From positions 1 through 5,128 of the forward strand of contig JAGOCN010000159.1 of the NCBI GenBank assembly GCA_017998735.1: a stretch of 5,128 nt of DNA, given 5' to 3'. The notes under the pieces were generated by a model that was not told the origin of the DNA, did no database searches, and saw only the letters and a program-made list of their open reading frames with translations. Numbering within the stretch: the first letter of the stretch is position 1; every line of letters starts with the position of its first letter. The DNA is from Giesbergeria sp. Its GTDB lineage: Bacteria > Pseudomonadota > Gammaproteobacteria > Burkholderiales > Burkholderiaceae_C. A program made the translations under genes and the position numbers. Below, piece by piece: positions 1-5,128 of this stretch.

Positions 1-2303
1 TAGCGGTTTTTTTCAAACACATGGGGCCGCGCCCAGTCGGGCTCGACCAGCCACGCGCCGGCATCGCCCTGCTGCAGCACGCGCTGGCGAAACTGGCGCT
101 GCGCCGCCGCACCGCGCAGCGCGTCCACATGCGCTTCGATGCAGCGCGCCAGGTGAAACCGCGCCTGCGCCAGCACCACCAGCGGCACACCGCAGGCGTG
201 CAACTGGTGGTTGACCACGGCGGCCAGGTAAGCGCGGCGCTGGCTTTGGGTCAGGTAGTGCAGCGGCTTGAACAGCAGCTGGTCCAGCCAGCGCACCAGG
301 TCCTGCGCCGTGATGCTGGTGCTGTCGTATTCCATGGCCATCTGCCCGGCGCCCGCACTGCGCAATGTGACACGGGTGCCTTGCAAATCAATGATGAAAG
401 TGTCGGGCTCCTGCGCTCTGTGAAAACCCGGCAGCTGCACCGCCTGCGGGCTGAGCAGGTCCAGCTCCACGGCTTCCAGCACCGCGCTGCGCTCCAGCGG
501 CCACAGCGGTGCCTGTGCATGGGTGCGGTAGCCCAGCGTGGGCAGCGGCGCAAAGGGCACACCGCGTGCCGCTGGTGCCTGCTGCGCGGCCACCAGCGCG
601 TTGTGCTGCGCCACCTGTTCGCGCACCTGCTGCTGCTTTTTGGCGCCGCGCACCTGTGCCAGCAGCAGCGTTTCGGTGTCGGCGCCAATGTGCCCGGCCA
701 CCACCACCTGTGCCGTTCCAGCCATGGCCTTTACCTGTACACCGGGCTGGGCCAGCAGCTCGGGCGTGGCCTGAACCGCTTCAAAATAAGTAGCTATCGG
801 CGCAGGCTGGGCAAGGGCTGGAGGGTGATTTGACCCAAAGTCTTCGCCAAACAGCGGGTAGGCCGCAGGCGGCGCAACCATCGACGCCACGTCCAGCGCC
901 TCAAAGCCCATGTGGTGGATCAGCCGATCGGCCAGCGCATGCGCCGCGCTGGAAAACTCTGCCGCACAGACATGCGCATAGGCCCGGTTCAGCGCTTCGC
1001 GGCCGCGCCGCCGGGCGTAGGGCATGCGCAGCACGCGGCCCAGCAGCTGCTCCACCGCCGTGGCGCTGGTGAGCTTTTGCAAACTGCACAGCACATAGGC
1101 AAATGGGCAGTCCCAGCCCTCGCGCAGCGCCTGCACGGTAATGACAAAACGCACCGGGCAGCTGCGCGCTGCAAGGTCCATGTCGTCCAGCCCGCGCGTG
1201 GTGCCGGTGGCCACGGCAATCTGGTTTTCGGGCAGTTTCAGTTCGTCGATCAGGTGGCGGCGCAGTGCTTCGGGCGGCATTTCTTCGCCCGCGTTCTGCG
1301 CTTGGAACAGCACGATGGGGCGCACATAGCCGTGGCCCGCGGCCTCGTCCTTCAGCGCCTCTGCCTCCAGTGCGGCCTGTGTCTGCACTGCGCCAAACAC
1401 GGCAGCCGACCAGCCCTCGGGGTGCTCGGCCAGCACGATGGGCAGCTTGATCATGTCCTCGGCCGCCAGCTCCTGGGCGCTGACGTGGTACAGCACATTG
1501 GTCTGGTGCGGTATTGGCGTGGCCGTCAGCTCCAGGATGAAGGCGGGGTTGAGCCGCTGCAGCGCCGTGAAGCTTTTTTCGGTCTTGGCGTTGTGCGCCT
1601 CGTCCACGATGACGATGGGCCGGTGCAGCGCCAGCCAGTTGGCCAGGCTCCAGCGCGCCTGACCGACAAAGCCCTGCAGCACGCCGGTGCGGTCACGGGC
1701 CGCGTCGTCCGCCGTCACCAGCGCATCGGGCAGGGCGTGGAGGCACTGCAGACCCCGCCCGTCGCTCTGCGCCTGCGCGCCTTTGAAATGCGGCTCGAAG
1801 CTTTCTGAAAAACTGTAGACATTGCGCTGGCCCGTGTCTTCAATGCGAAAGCTCTGGATGGTGGCCACCACCACGATGGCCGTGCGCCCCCAGTCGGGCG
1901 GCGCAATCTGGGCCACCCCTTCCAGCGTGCACACCTGCAGCTGCTCGCCATAGGCCTCTGTCAGCGCTGCGCGGTACGGGTGGCCGGGCGTTTGCAGGCT
2001 TTTGAGCGTTTGCTGCAGGATGGCGTCGCTGGGCACCAGCCACACCGCCACCGGCGCGTCCACCTGGCACCACGCGCGCGCCAGCAGCGGCACCGCGTGC
2101 GCCGCCAGCACCGTCTTGCCGCCGCCGGTGGGAATGCGCAGGCACACGCAGGGCACCTGCGCGCCAAAGGCGTCGGCGCTGTAAGGGCGGCCCGTCAGTT
2201 CGCCAAAGGCCAGCGCCGGCCCGGTGGCCTGCGCGGCGCGGGCAAAGGCAGCCAGGGTGTCGAGGGCGATTTGCTGGTAGGACTTGAGGGTGAGTGCGGT
2301 CAT
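1..2303 (-). CDS. res: Type III-like restriction subunit Res, DEAD/DEAH-box (SF2) helicase, partial (C-terminus outside window)
   Basis: The frame is open from ATG at 2303 to the window edge: 767 codons with no stop. Seen: YQQ near residue 9 (Q-motif-like), Walker A IPTGGGKT at residues 57-64, WLVPSD at 88-93, DEAH box VDEAHNA at 233-239, motif III LTATP at 259-263, REGWDCP at 394-400, and arginine-finger motif QLLGRVLR at 419-426. This set and order, with TIQSFR-ED before the DEAH box, matches the ATP-dependent translocase of Type III restriction enzymes. Known family: Res works in a complex with Mod and carries a PD-(D/E)XK nuclease at its C-terminus; here that region, expected some 150-250 residues further on, is not visible, so cleavage activity cannot be judged. 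The start is the only ATG upstream of the helicase motifs; the frame is blocked by TAA at 2373-2375. Its ribosome binding site is weak (GATCTGC before ATG). Residues 490-507 are encoded by a dispersed repeat. It could instead be a helicase-only defence protein. Confidence 0.88.
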   Translation of the reverse strand, partial: MTALTLKSYQQIALDTLAAFARAAQATGPALAFGELTGRPYSADAFGAQVPCVCLRIPTGGGKTVLAAHAVPLLARAWCQVDAPVAVWLVPSDAILQQTLKSLQTPGHPYRAALTEAYGEQLQVCTLEGVAQIAPPDWGRTAIVVVATIQSFRIEDTGQRNVYSFSESFEPHFKGAQAQSDGRGLQCLHALPDALVTADDAARDRTGVLQGFVGQARWSLANWLALHRPIVIVDEAHNAKTEKSFTALQRLNPAFILELTATPIPHQTNVLYHVSAQELAAEDMIKLPIVLAEHPEGWSAAVFGAVQTQAALEAEALKDEAAGHGYVRPIVLFQAQNAGEEMPPEALRRHLIDELKLPENQIAVATGTTRGLDDMDLAARSCPVRFVITVQALREGWDCPFAYVLCSLQKLTSATAVEQLLGRVLRMPYARRRGREALNRAYAHVCAAEFSSAAHALADRLIHHMGFEALDVASMVAPPAAYPLFGEDFGSNHPPALAQPAPIATYFEAVQATPELLAQPGVQVKAMAGTAQVVVAGHIGADTETLLLAQVRGAKKQQQVREQVAQHNALVAAQQAPAARGVPFAPLPTLGYRTHAQAPLWPLERSAVLEAVELDLLSPQAVQLPGFHRAQEPDTFIIDLQGTRVTLRSAGAGQMAMEYDSTSITAQDLVRWLDQLLFKPLHYLTQSQRRAYLAAVVNHQLHACGVPLVVLAQARFHLARCIEAHVDALRGAAAQRQFRQRVLQQGDAGAWLVEPDWARPHVFEKNR
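784..835 (+). repeat. Short dispersed repeat, copy 1 (inside res)
   Basis: This 52-base stretch aligns without gaps to 4620-4671 read on the minus strand. By hand count 31 of 52 positions match, and 30 of 45 from the shared TAGCT onward. Both copies share TAGCT, GCGC, GGGC, and a TTT-ACC end. The expected central hairpin (GCGC..arm/loop/arm..GGGC) is degraded here: the arms at 800-806 and 812-818 pair at only 4 of 7 positions. From memory, the pattern resembles a small element present in many intergenic copies in Comamonadaceae. Here it is translated, antisense to its own orientation, as an Ala/Pro-rich linker (PPALAQPAPIA) after the helicase core of Res. Confidence 0.5.
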
Positions 2304-2349
2304 GCAGATCAAAGATAAAAGGGGCGCCGCTTCGGATAATTTTTGTGCT

Positions 2350-2378
2350 GTTATCCAATGCAAGCTATTGATTTAAAA
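2350..2378 (-). promoter_or_regulatory. res: Possible sigma70-type promoter for res
   Basis: On the minus strand TTTTAA (2378-2373) and GATAAC (2355-2350) are separated by exactly 17 bases. They match the -35 consensus at 3 of 6 positions and the -10 at 4 of 6. Transcription would start around 2343, about 40 bases before the res ATG, and the -10 would lie inside one of the TTCGGATAA-like words, with an exact copy (2331-2339) just downstream. This fits repression by a protein binding those words. It is a weak match in AT-rich DNA, and other placements are possible. Confidence 0.25.
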
Positions 2379-2402
2379 GGCTTTATTTTTATTTTTTGGT
2401 TG

Positions 2403-2449
2403 ATTTTTCGGATAAACAAGAATAATTTTCGTCCGGCCATCCGAAAAAT
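2403..2449. repeat. Perfect 11-bp inverted repeat (candidate operator)
   Basis: Arms ATTTTTCGGAT (2403-2413) and ATCCGAAAAAT (2439-2449) are exact reverse complements around a 25-base spacer; arm centres are 36 bases apart. The repeat begins 10 bases beyond the stop codon of the Schlafen-like gene. No T-run follows the hairpin in the direction of transcription (an A-rich stretch does), so an ordinary intrinsic terminator is unlikely. A dimeric or paired-dimer operator, or an mRNA hairpin protecting the upstream transcript's end, fits better. Confidence 0.6.
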
Positions 2450-2458
2450 GACCTCTGT

Positions 2459-4138
2459 CTATCGAATCTCCCAGCGTGCATTCTTCCCGGCACTGGCAAC
2501 GCCAATCCTGGTGCCATCCAGGCCGCTTGCACGCAGAGCGGCCAACAGGTTTTTGATCTTCACCAGTTTTTGTTGCGGAGTCAGTGAATCAGGCAACTTG
2601 TCGAGCAGCAGTGTGCGCAACTCTGCCGCTGAAGCAGATCTGAATTTTTGGATGTGCTGCAAGATCAGCGTCTTGTAGTAGTGGTCGGTCAGCCCCTTGT
2701 TGCGCGTGTATTGCGCGCGCATATTGGTCGCATCGGCCACATGGGCAGAGACAAAGAAATTGGGCTTGCGGCCTTCAATCAGCTTGGCCCGGCGCAGCGT
2801 GGCAGCCTGGTCGTCGGCAATGCGGTGTTTTTTCTGCACCCGGTCCAACCAGACGACTTGCTCCAGAGGCAGATCAGAGCGCTCCATCAACAGCTGGCTG
2901 TAGTTCTTGTCGATGGTCTGGCCGTAGATGTGGAACACGGTCTGGTTGGCGCTACTGCCTTCATAGTCTGGCAGCGGCAGGTAGCGCTTGCGCTGGGTGG
3001 CCACCATGTCACGGATGCCAAATCCCCCCCGATCAATCATCCCGATCAGGCGCATGGCTTCCACCAGTCGGTAATTGCGGTATTTCTCGGGTGTGCGTCG
3101 GCCCTCAAAATAGTCTTCCGGGCGCCCATCGACAAATCCGCCCAGATTGGTCAGGCGCAAGTGGCCCTGCCACTCTTCCACCACCACCCGGCCCGCCTGC
3201 TCATAGTCCTGGTGGGCAATGCAGTTGTGCAGCCCTTCCAGAATCACCTGGGCGTCGTAGCGCGGCAACTCCACTGCCAGCAACTCTGTTTCAGGAAAAA
3301 GCTTGATGTTGGGGTTGCGGATGCGTTGACCGACTTCGGTTGTGGTGAGCACGAACGGCGGGCCAAACGGCAGCGCAATGCGCTCTGCTGGCACCTTCCA
3401 GAGAATTTCTGCCGGCTGGGGTGAGAGCCAGTCCACACATTCAGCCCGGCCCAGCAGCAGCAAGGCTGCACGATTGAGCTGGCCATGCGTGGTCATCCTG
3501 GCCTTGGCCAGAAACTGCTCCACGCTCCAGTCCGCTATCTCGCCAGCCCAGCGCTCGTTCTGGTGCTTCTCGGTGTATTTGGCGCGCGCCTTGGCAATGG
3601 CTGCCGGGTCCAGGTCGGCCACAGTGGCGCCTGCCACGGTGCGCGCACTCCAGTCCTGGTCTGCCATCAACTCGGCCAGGATGGCGTGCCGCCGGTCTTC
3701 GCGCAGTTCCGTCAGGCTCTCGCCCACACGCTGCCATGCCTTGCCATGTGCCAGCACCGGCTGGCGCAGCGGATGTTTGGGAATGCGCAGGAGCCACACG
3801 CGCGCATGGGTATCGGCCGCTATGTACTCTTCTATTTCCAGCTTTTCTGCTGGCAGATTGACGCAATGCTGCGACAGGCGGAACTTCAACTTGTCTGGTG
3901 TCAGGTCGTGAACATCCATGCCAACCAGTTGCAAAGACCCATCGGCAACCCCGAGAACCAGCGTGCCTCCCTCCATGTTGGCCAAGGCTGAGACATAAGA
4001 GACAACGTCCTCTCCTGCGCGGCCATTGAGGTGGTGCTTCAGACTGCGCCATCCCTTCCACTCAACGCGTTCGTCCTCTTTGGGAAATTGCGTGTGCAAC
4101 CAGGCTTGCAGCTCTTGGGCGGTAGCAAAGGTGTCCAT
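2459..4138 (-). CDS. Schlafen/AlbA_2-domain ATP-binding protein with C-terminal helix-turn-helix regions (COG2865-like)
   Basis: A complete 559-residue gene. Residues ~15-150 look like the AlbA_2/Schlafen domain: E-x4-E-x-K (E21, E26, K28), ALANMEGGTLVLGVADG at 51-67, and QRVGESLTEL at 136-145. Residues ~295-400 look like the HATPase_c_4 (GHKL-type) ATP-binding domain: E301, N305, H309 in EGLHNCIAHQDY, TNLGG at 330-334, and the glycine loop DRGGFGIRDM at 369-378. Residues ~420-465 and ~485-559 look like winged-helix DNA-binding segments, ending in RWEI. Known family: COG2865 is described as a predicted regulator with a Schlafen-like domain, often near defence genes; vertebrate Schlafens use a three-acid site to cut RNA. 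Its molecular job here is unknown: regulator of the operon or a nucleic-acid-cleaving partner. The ATG is supported by an AAGG ribosome binding site and a 3-base gap after mod. A seven-G run encodes part of the glycine loop. Confidence 0.85.
   Translation of the reverse strand: MDTFATAQELQAWLHTQFPKEDERVEWKGWRSLKHHLNGRAGEDVVSYVSALANMEGGTLVLGVADGSLQLVGMDVHDLTPDKLKFRLSQHCVNLPAEKLEIEEYIAADTHARVWLLRIPKHPLRQPVLAHGKAWQRVGESLTELREDRRHAILAELMADQDWSARTVAGATVADLDPAAIAKARAKYTEKHQNERWAGEIADWSVEQFLAKARMTTHGQLNRAALLLLGRAECVDWLSPQPAEILWKVPAERIALPFGPPFVLTTTEVGQRIRNPNIKLFPETELLAVELPRYDAQVILEGLHNCIAHQDYEQAGRVVVEEWQGHLRLTNLGGFVDGRPEDYFEGRRTPEKYRNYRLVEAMRLIGMIDRGGFGIRDMVATQRKRYLPLPDYEGSSANQTVFHIYGQTIDKNYSQLLMERSDLPLEQVVWLDRVQKKHRIADDQAATLRRAKLIEGRKPNFFVSAHVADATNMRAQYTRNKGLTDHYYKTLILQHIQKFRSASAAELRTLLLDKLPDSLTPQQKLVKIKNLLAALRASGLDGTRIGVASAGKNARWEIR
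3024..3030 (-). repeat. Seven-base G tract on the coding strand of the Schlafen-like gene
   Basis: A run of seven C on the plus strand (G on the coding strand) encodes the Arg-Gly-Gly of the ATP-binding glycine loop (residues 370-372). One-base slippage would truncate the protein before its helix-turn-helix part. The tract is short compared with proven phase-variable runs, so switching is only a possibility. Confidence 0.4.
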
Positions 4139-4139
4139 G

Positions 4140-4148
4140 CCTCACCTT
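4140..4148 (-). promoter_or_regulatory. Ribosome binding site overlapping the mod stop codon
   Basis: The coding strand reads AAGGTGAGG, then C, then the ATG of the Schlafen-like gene. AAGG ends 6 bases before the ATG, and the TGA stop of mod lies inside the site. Stop and start are separated by only GGC. This decides the start at 4138 and implies translational coupling of the two genes on one transcript. Confidence 0.65.
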
Positions 4149-5128
4149 GCCTTCACGTCATACGGAATGTGCTTGAACGTCACCCGCGCCAGCGCCAGGC
4201 GCGCCTCGCCCAGGCGGCAGGCTTCGCCATAGACCACCAGCGGCGCGTCGGGGTGGGGCGTGGTGGCGTGCAGCGCCAGCAGATCGTCCAGCACTGCCGA
4301 GGTCAGCACGTTGCCGCTGGCCGGGCGCCTGTCGCCCAGGATGCCGTTGAACAGCAGGCAATACGCGGTGCGGCTGCGCAGCACGGGTTCGGCGGGTGGT
4401 GATAAGGGCTGCGGCGGTGACGGCAATAACGCTTGCGCTTCCTGCAATGGCAAGGGACTGGGCAATGCAGCGCTTTGTTCTTTCTTTTCCTCCGGGAAAA
4501 GTGGGGGTTGCAGGCTGGCCTCGGCGCCCTCTGCCGGCCCCCATCCCAGCCTTCCCCCAGAAGGGGAAGGAGTGGGTGCGGCGGGTGCAGAGAGGGTTAT
4601 CGATTCTTCAGGAAAAACAGGTGAAACCGGCCCCTGGCCCACGTCCGGCGTGCGCTGGCAGCTATCAAAAACAGAGTGCGTGCCCAGGTGCGGCGTGCCC
4701 GGCGTGCCGTGGGCGGGGTCGAAAGCCGTGCCGGTTTCCTGCTGCCAGATGAAGGCGGCCAGCGTGGCAAAGCGCACGTCGGGGTGGATGCAGCCGTCGG
4801 CGTCGAAGATCGGCGCGCCCAGGCGGGCAAACCTGAAGCCGCCGCCGCCCTGCCATCCCACCGCCGCGCTGATGCCGCCCTGCTCGCCATCCATCACCTT
4901 TTGCAGGCGCGGCAGGCAGTGCGTGGCGGCGTGCTCGCCCATCTCGATGCCAATCCAGCGCCGGCCCATCTTGTGGGCGACGGCTGCGGTGGTGCCGGAG
5001 CCGAGGAAGCTGTCGAGAACGAGGTCGCCGGGGTTGGAGGCGATGTGGAGGATGCGTTGCAGCAGACGTTCGGGTTTGGGAGTGGCAAAAACAGCATCGC
5101 TATTGAAATGCACCACTTCTCTTTTTGA
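4142..5128 (-). CDS. mod: Type III-like DNA methyltransferase (Mod), C-terminal part; N-terminus outside window
   Basis: The frame is open to the high edge of the window, giving 328 visible residues before TGA. A GTG at 5114-5116 is in frame but is not the start, because the frame and the family's homology continue upstream (SKREVVHF). Seen: TPKPERLLQRIL (motif X-like, 5048-5083), then the SAM-binding motif I DSFLGSGTT (4988-5014), followed by RRWIGIE. The order, with the catalytic DPPY motif expected upstream, is that of beta-class amino-methyltransferases such as Type III Mod. The tail IFDADGCIHPDVRFATLAAF, then TAYCLLFNGILGDRRP and ITFK-like TFKHIPYDVKAR, is characteristic of Mod proteins. 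Known role: methylates adenine at the recognition site and supplies target recognition to Res. The target domain and catalytic motif are not visible. Odd point: a ~100-residue low-complexity insertion (4370-4675) lies between HLGTH and TAYCLL, which I expect to be nearly adjacent in relatives. Confidence 0.87.
   Translation of the reverse strand, partial: SKREVVHFNSDAVFATPKPERLLQRILHIASNPGDLVLDSFLGSGTTAAVAHKMGRRWIGIEMGEHAATHCLPRLQKVMDGEQGGISAAVGWQGGGGFRFARLGAPIFDADGCIHPDVRFATLAAFIWQQETGTAFDPAHGTPGTPHLGTHSVFDSCQRTPDVGQGPVSPVFPEESITLSAPAAPTPSPSGGRLGWGPAEGAEASLQPPLFPEEKKEQSAALPSPLPLQEAQALLPSPPQPLSPPAEPVLRSRTAYCLLFNGILGDRRPASGNVLTSAVLDDLLALHATTPHPDAPLVVYGEACRLGEARLALARVTFKHIPYDVKAR
4541..4580. 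repeat. REP-like C/G-rich hairpin element inside mod
   Basis: CCTTCCCC (4550-4557) and GGGGAAGG (4563-4570) are perfect inverted arms around a 5-base loop. They are extended by CCCA (4545-4548) and TGGG (4573-4576) past a small asymmetric bulge. From memory, similar C-rich palindromes (CCCCAxCCCxxCCTTCCCCC..) are frequent intergenic repeats in Burkholderiales. On the coding strand it is translated as a TPSPSGGRLGWG peptide, a signature I recall for such elements when they fall in genes. Confidence 0.5.
4620..4671 (-). repeat. Short dispersed repeat, copy 2 (inside mod)
   Basis: This is the partner of 784-835, in the opposite orientation, 52 bases long, aligned with no gap. It is the better preserved copy: arms GCGCACG (4655-4649) and CGTGGGC (4643-4637) pair at 6 of 7 positions around loop CCGGA, flanked by TTTTTGATAGCTGCCA on one side and a GGTTTCACC end on the other. 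It is translated in Mod as VFDSCQRTPDVGQGPVS, exactly at the point where the protein leaves its conserved motif. Confidence 0.55.

Larger units (their letters stand above)
2304..2458. promoter_or_regulatory. AT-rich intergenic control region upstream of res
   Basis: This is the only sizeable gap between genes. Its GC is about 36% overall and about 26% across 2341-2430, in strong contrast to the flanking genes. It carries T-tracts on the plus strand (A-tracts on the coding strand) at 2386-2390, 2392-2397 and 2404-2408, which suggest bent DNA or a site for nucleoid proteins. The word TTCGGATAA occurs exactly at 2331-2339 and 2407-2415. Related inverted copies lie at 2351-2358 (ttatccaa) and 2439-2449 (atccgaaaaat), so sites alternate in orientation. 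Inference: this is an operator and promoter region that lets res be expressed separately from mod and the middle gene. Confidence 0.55.
4370..4675 (-). other. In-frame ~100-residue Pro/Ser/Ala-rich insertion in Mod
   Basis: Between HLGTH and TAYCLLFNGILGD the protein changes to low-complexity sequence rich in Pro, Ser, Ala and Glu (for example LPSPLPLQEAQALLPSPPQP). From memory of the family, relatives read roughly LGxHxGTAYYLLFNGILGD with no gap, so about 300 bases look inserted without breaking the frame. The segment begins with repeat copy 2 (4620-4671) directly after HLGTHS and also holds a REP-like hairpin (4541-4580). It also contains two related peptides, PVFPEE and PLFPEE. It is likely a flexible surface loop. 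The exact borders are uncertain by several residues. Confidence 0.6.

Noticed and set aside
21..833. Long plus-strand open frame of 270 codons
   Set aside because: It is codon-aligned antisense to res, which has clear helicase motifs; high-GC genes commonly give such open antisense frames. Its protein shows no recognisable domain.
912..1808. Plus-strand open frame of 298 codons
   Set aside because: Antisense and codon-aligned to the res helicase core, with His/Gln/Arg-rich composition typical of a shadow frame.
1840..2358. Minus-strand frame starting in the AT-rich gap (172 codons)
   Set aside because: It overlaps the res N-terminus out of frame, and its Arg/Ala/Gly-rich sequence is a shadow of the Walker A region.
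2403..2449. Inverted repeat as a rho-independent terminator
   Set aside because: The loop is 25 bases and no U-run follows the stem on the minus-strand transcript.
2343..2678. Plus-strand frame starting in the intergenic gap (111 codons)
   Set aside because: It starts in AT-rich regulatory-looking DNA but mostly lies antisense to the 3' end of the Schlafen-like gene; no domain is recognised.
2648..3424. Plus-strand open frame of 258 codons
   Set aside because: Codon-aligned antisense of the Schlafen-like gene; no motif and no convincing start signal.
4373..4382. 10-bp palindrome GCTGCGCAGC near the inner border of the Mod insertion, considered as an insertion end
   Set aside because: Short GC palindromes are expected by chance here, and no matching end or target duplication is visible at the other border.
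5114..5116. GTG as the start of the methyltransferase
   Set aside because: The frame stays open to the window edge, and the residues upstream and downstream belong to the interior of a Mod protein; the catalytic motif must lie further upstream.

Overview
The window is about 63% GC by eye. It holds three genes, all on the minus strand, that together look like a Type III-like restriction-modification operon with an extra gene in the middle. Transcription runs from high to low coordinates: (1) the C-terminal part of a beta-class DNA methyltransferase of the Type III Mod kind (4142-5128, start outside the window); (2) a complete 559-residue Schlafen/AlbA-type ATP-binding protein (COG2865-like, 2459-4138) that follows it after only 3 bases; (3) after a 155-base AT-rich gap, a large DEAD/DEAH (SF2) helicase of the Type III Res kind (start 2303, running off the low end, so its C-terminus and any nuclease domain are not visible).

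The organism is probably a betaproteobacterium, most likely Comamonadaceae (Acidovorax/Polaromonas/Rhodoferax relatives). The reasons are the high GC, the strong G/C third-position bias with long codon-aligned antisense open frames, and two diverged copies of a short repeat of the kind (TAGCTGC..GCGC..GAGG..ATTTGACC) that I recall as scattered in that family. This placement rests on memory, not on a search.

Functionally, Mod would methylate the host's recognition site, and Mod plus Res would form the ATP-driven complex that cuts unmodified DNA. The middle protein joins an N-terminal Schlafen-type domain to a GHKL-like ATP-binding domain and C-terminal helix-turn-helix segments. It could be a regulator of the locus or an additional nuclease effector. 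The gap before res contains an 11-bp perfect inverted repeat, several copies of a TTCGGATAA-like word and a possible promoter, so res may be controlled separately from mod.

The most unusual points are these. An approximately 100-residue Pro/Ser/Ala-rich insertion appears to split a normally continuous conserved motif in Mod; it carries two different genomic repeat elements read as protein. A second copy of one of those repeats is read as protein inside res. The middle protein keeps three acidic residues spaced like the Schlafen RNase site. No RNA genes, CRISPR arrays, insertion sequences or plus-strand genes could be supported.
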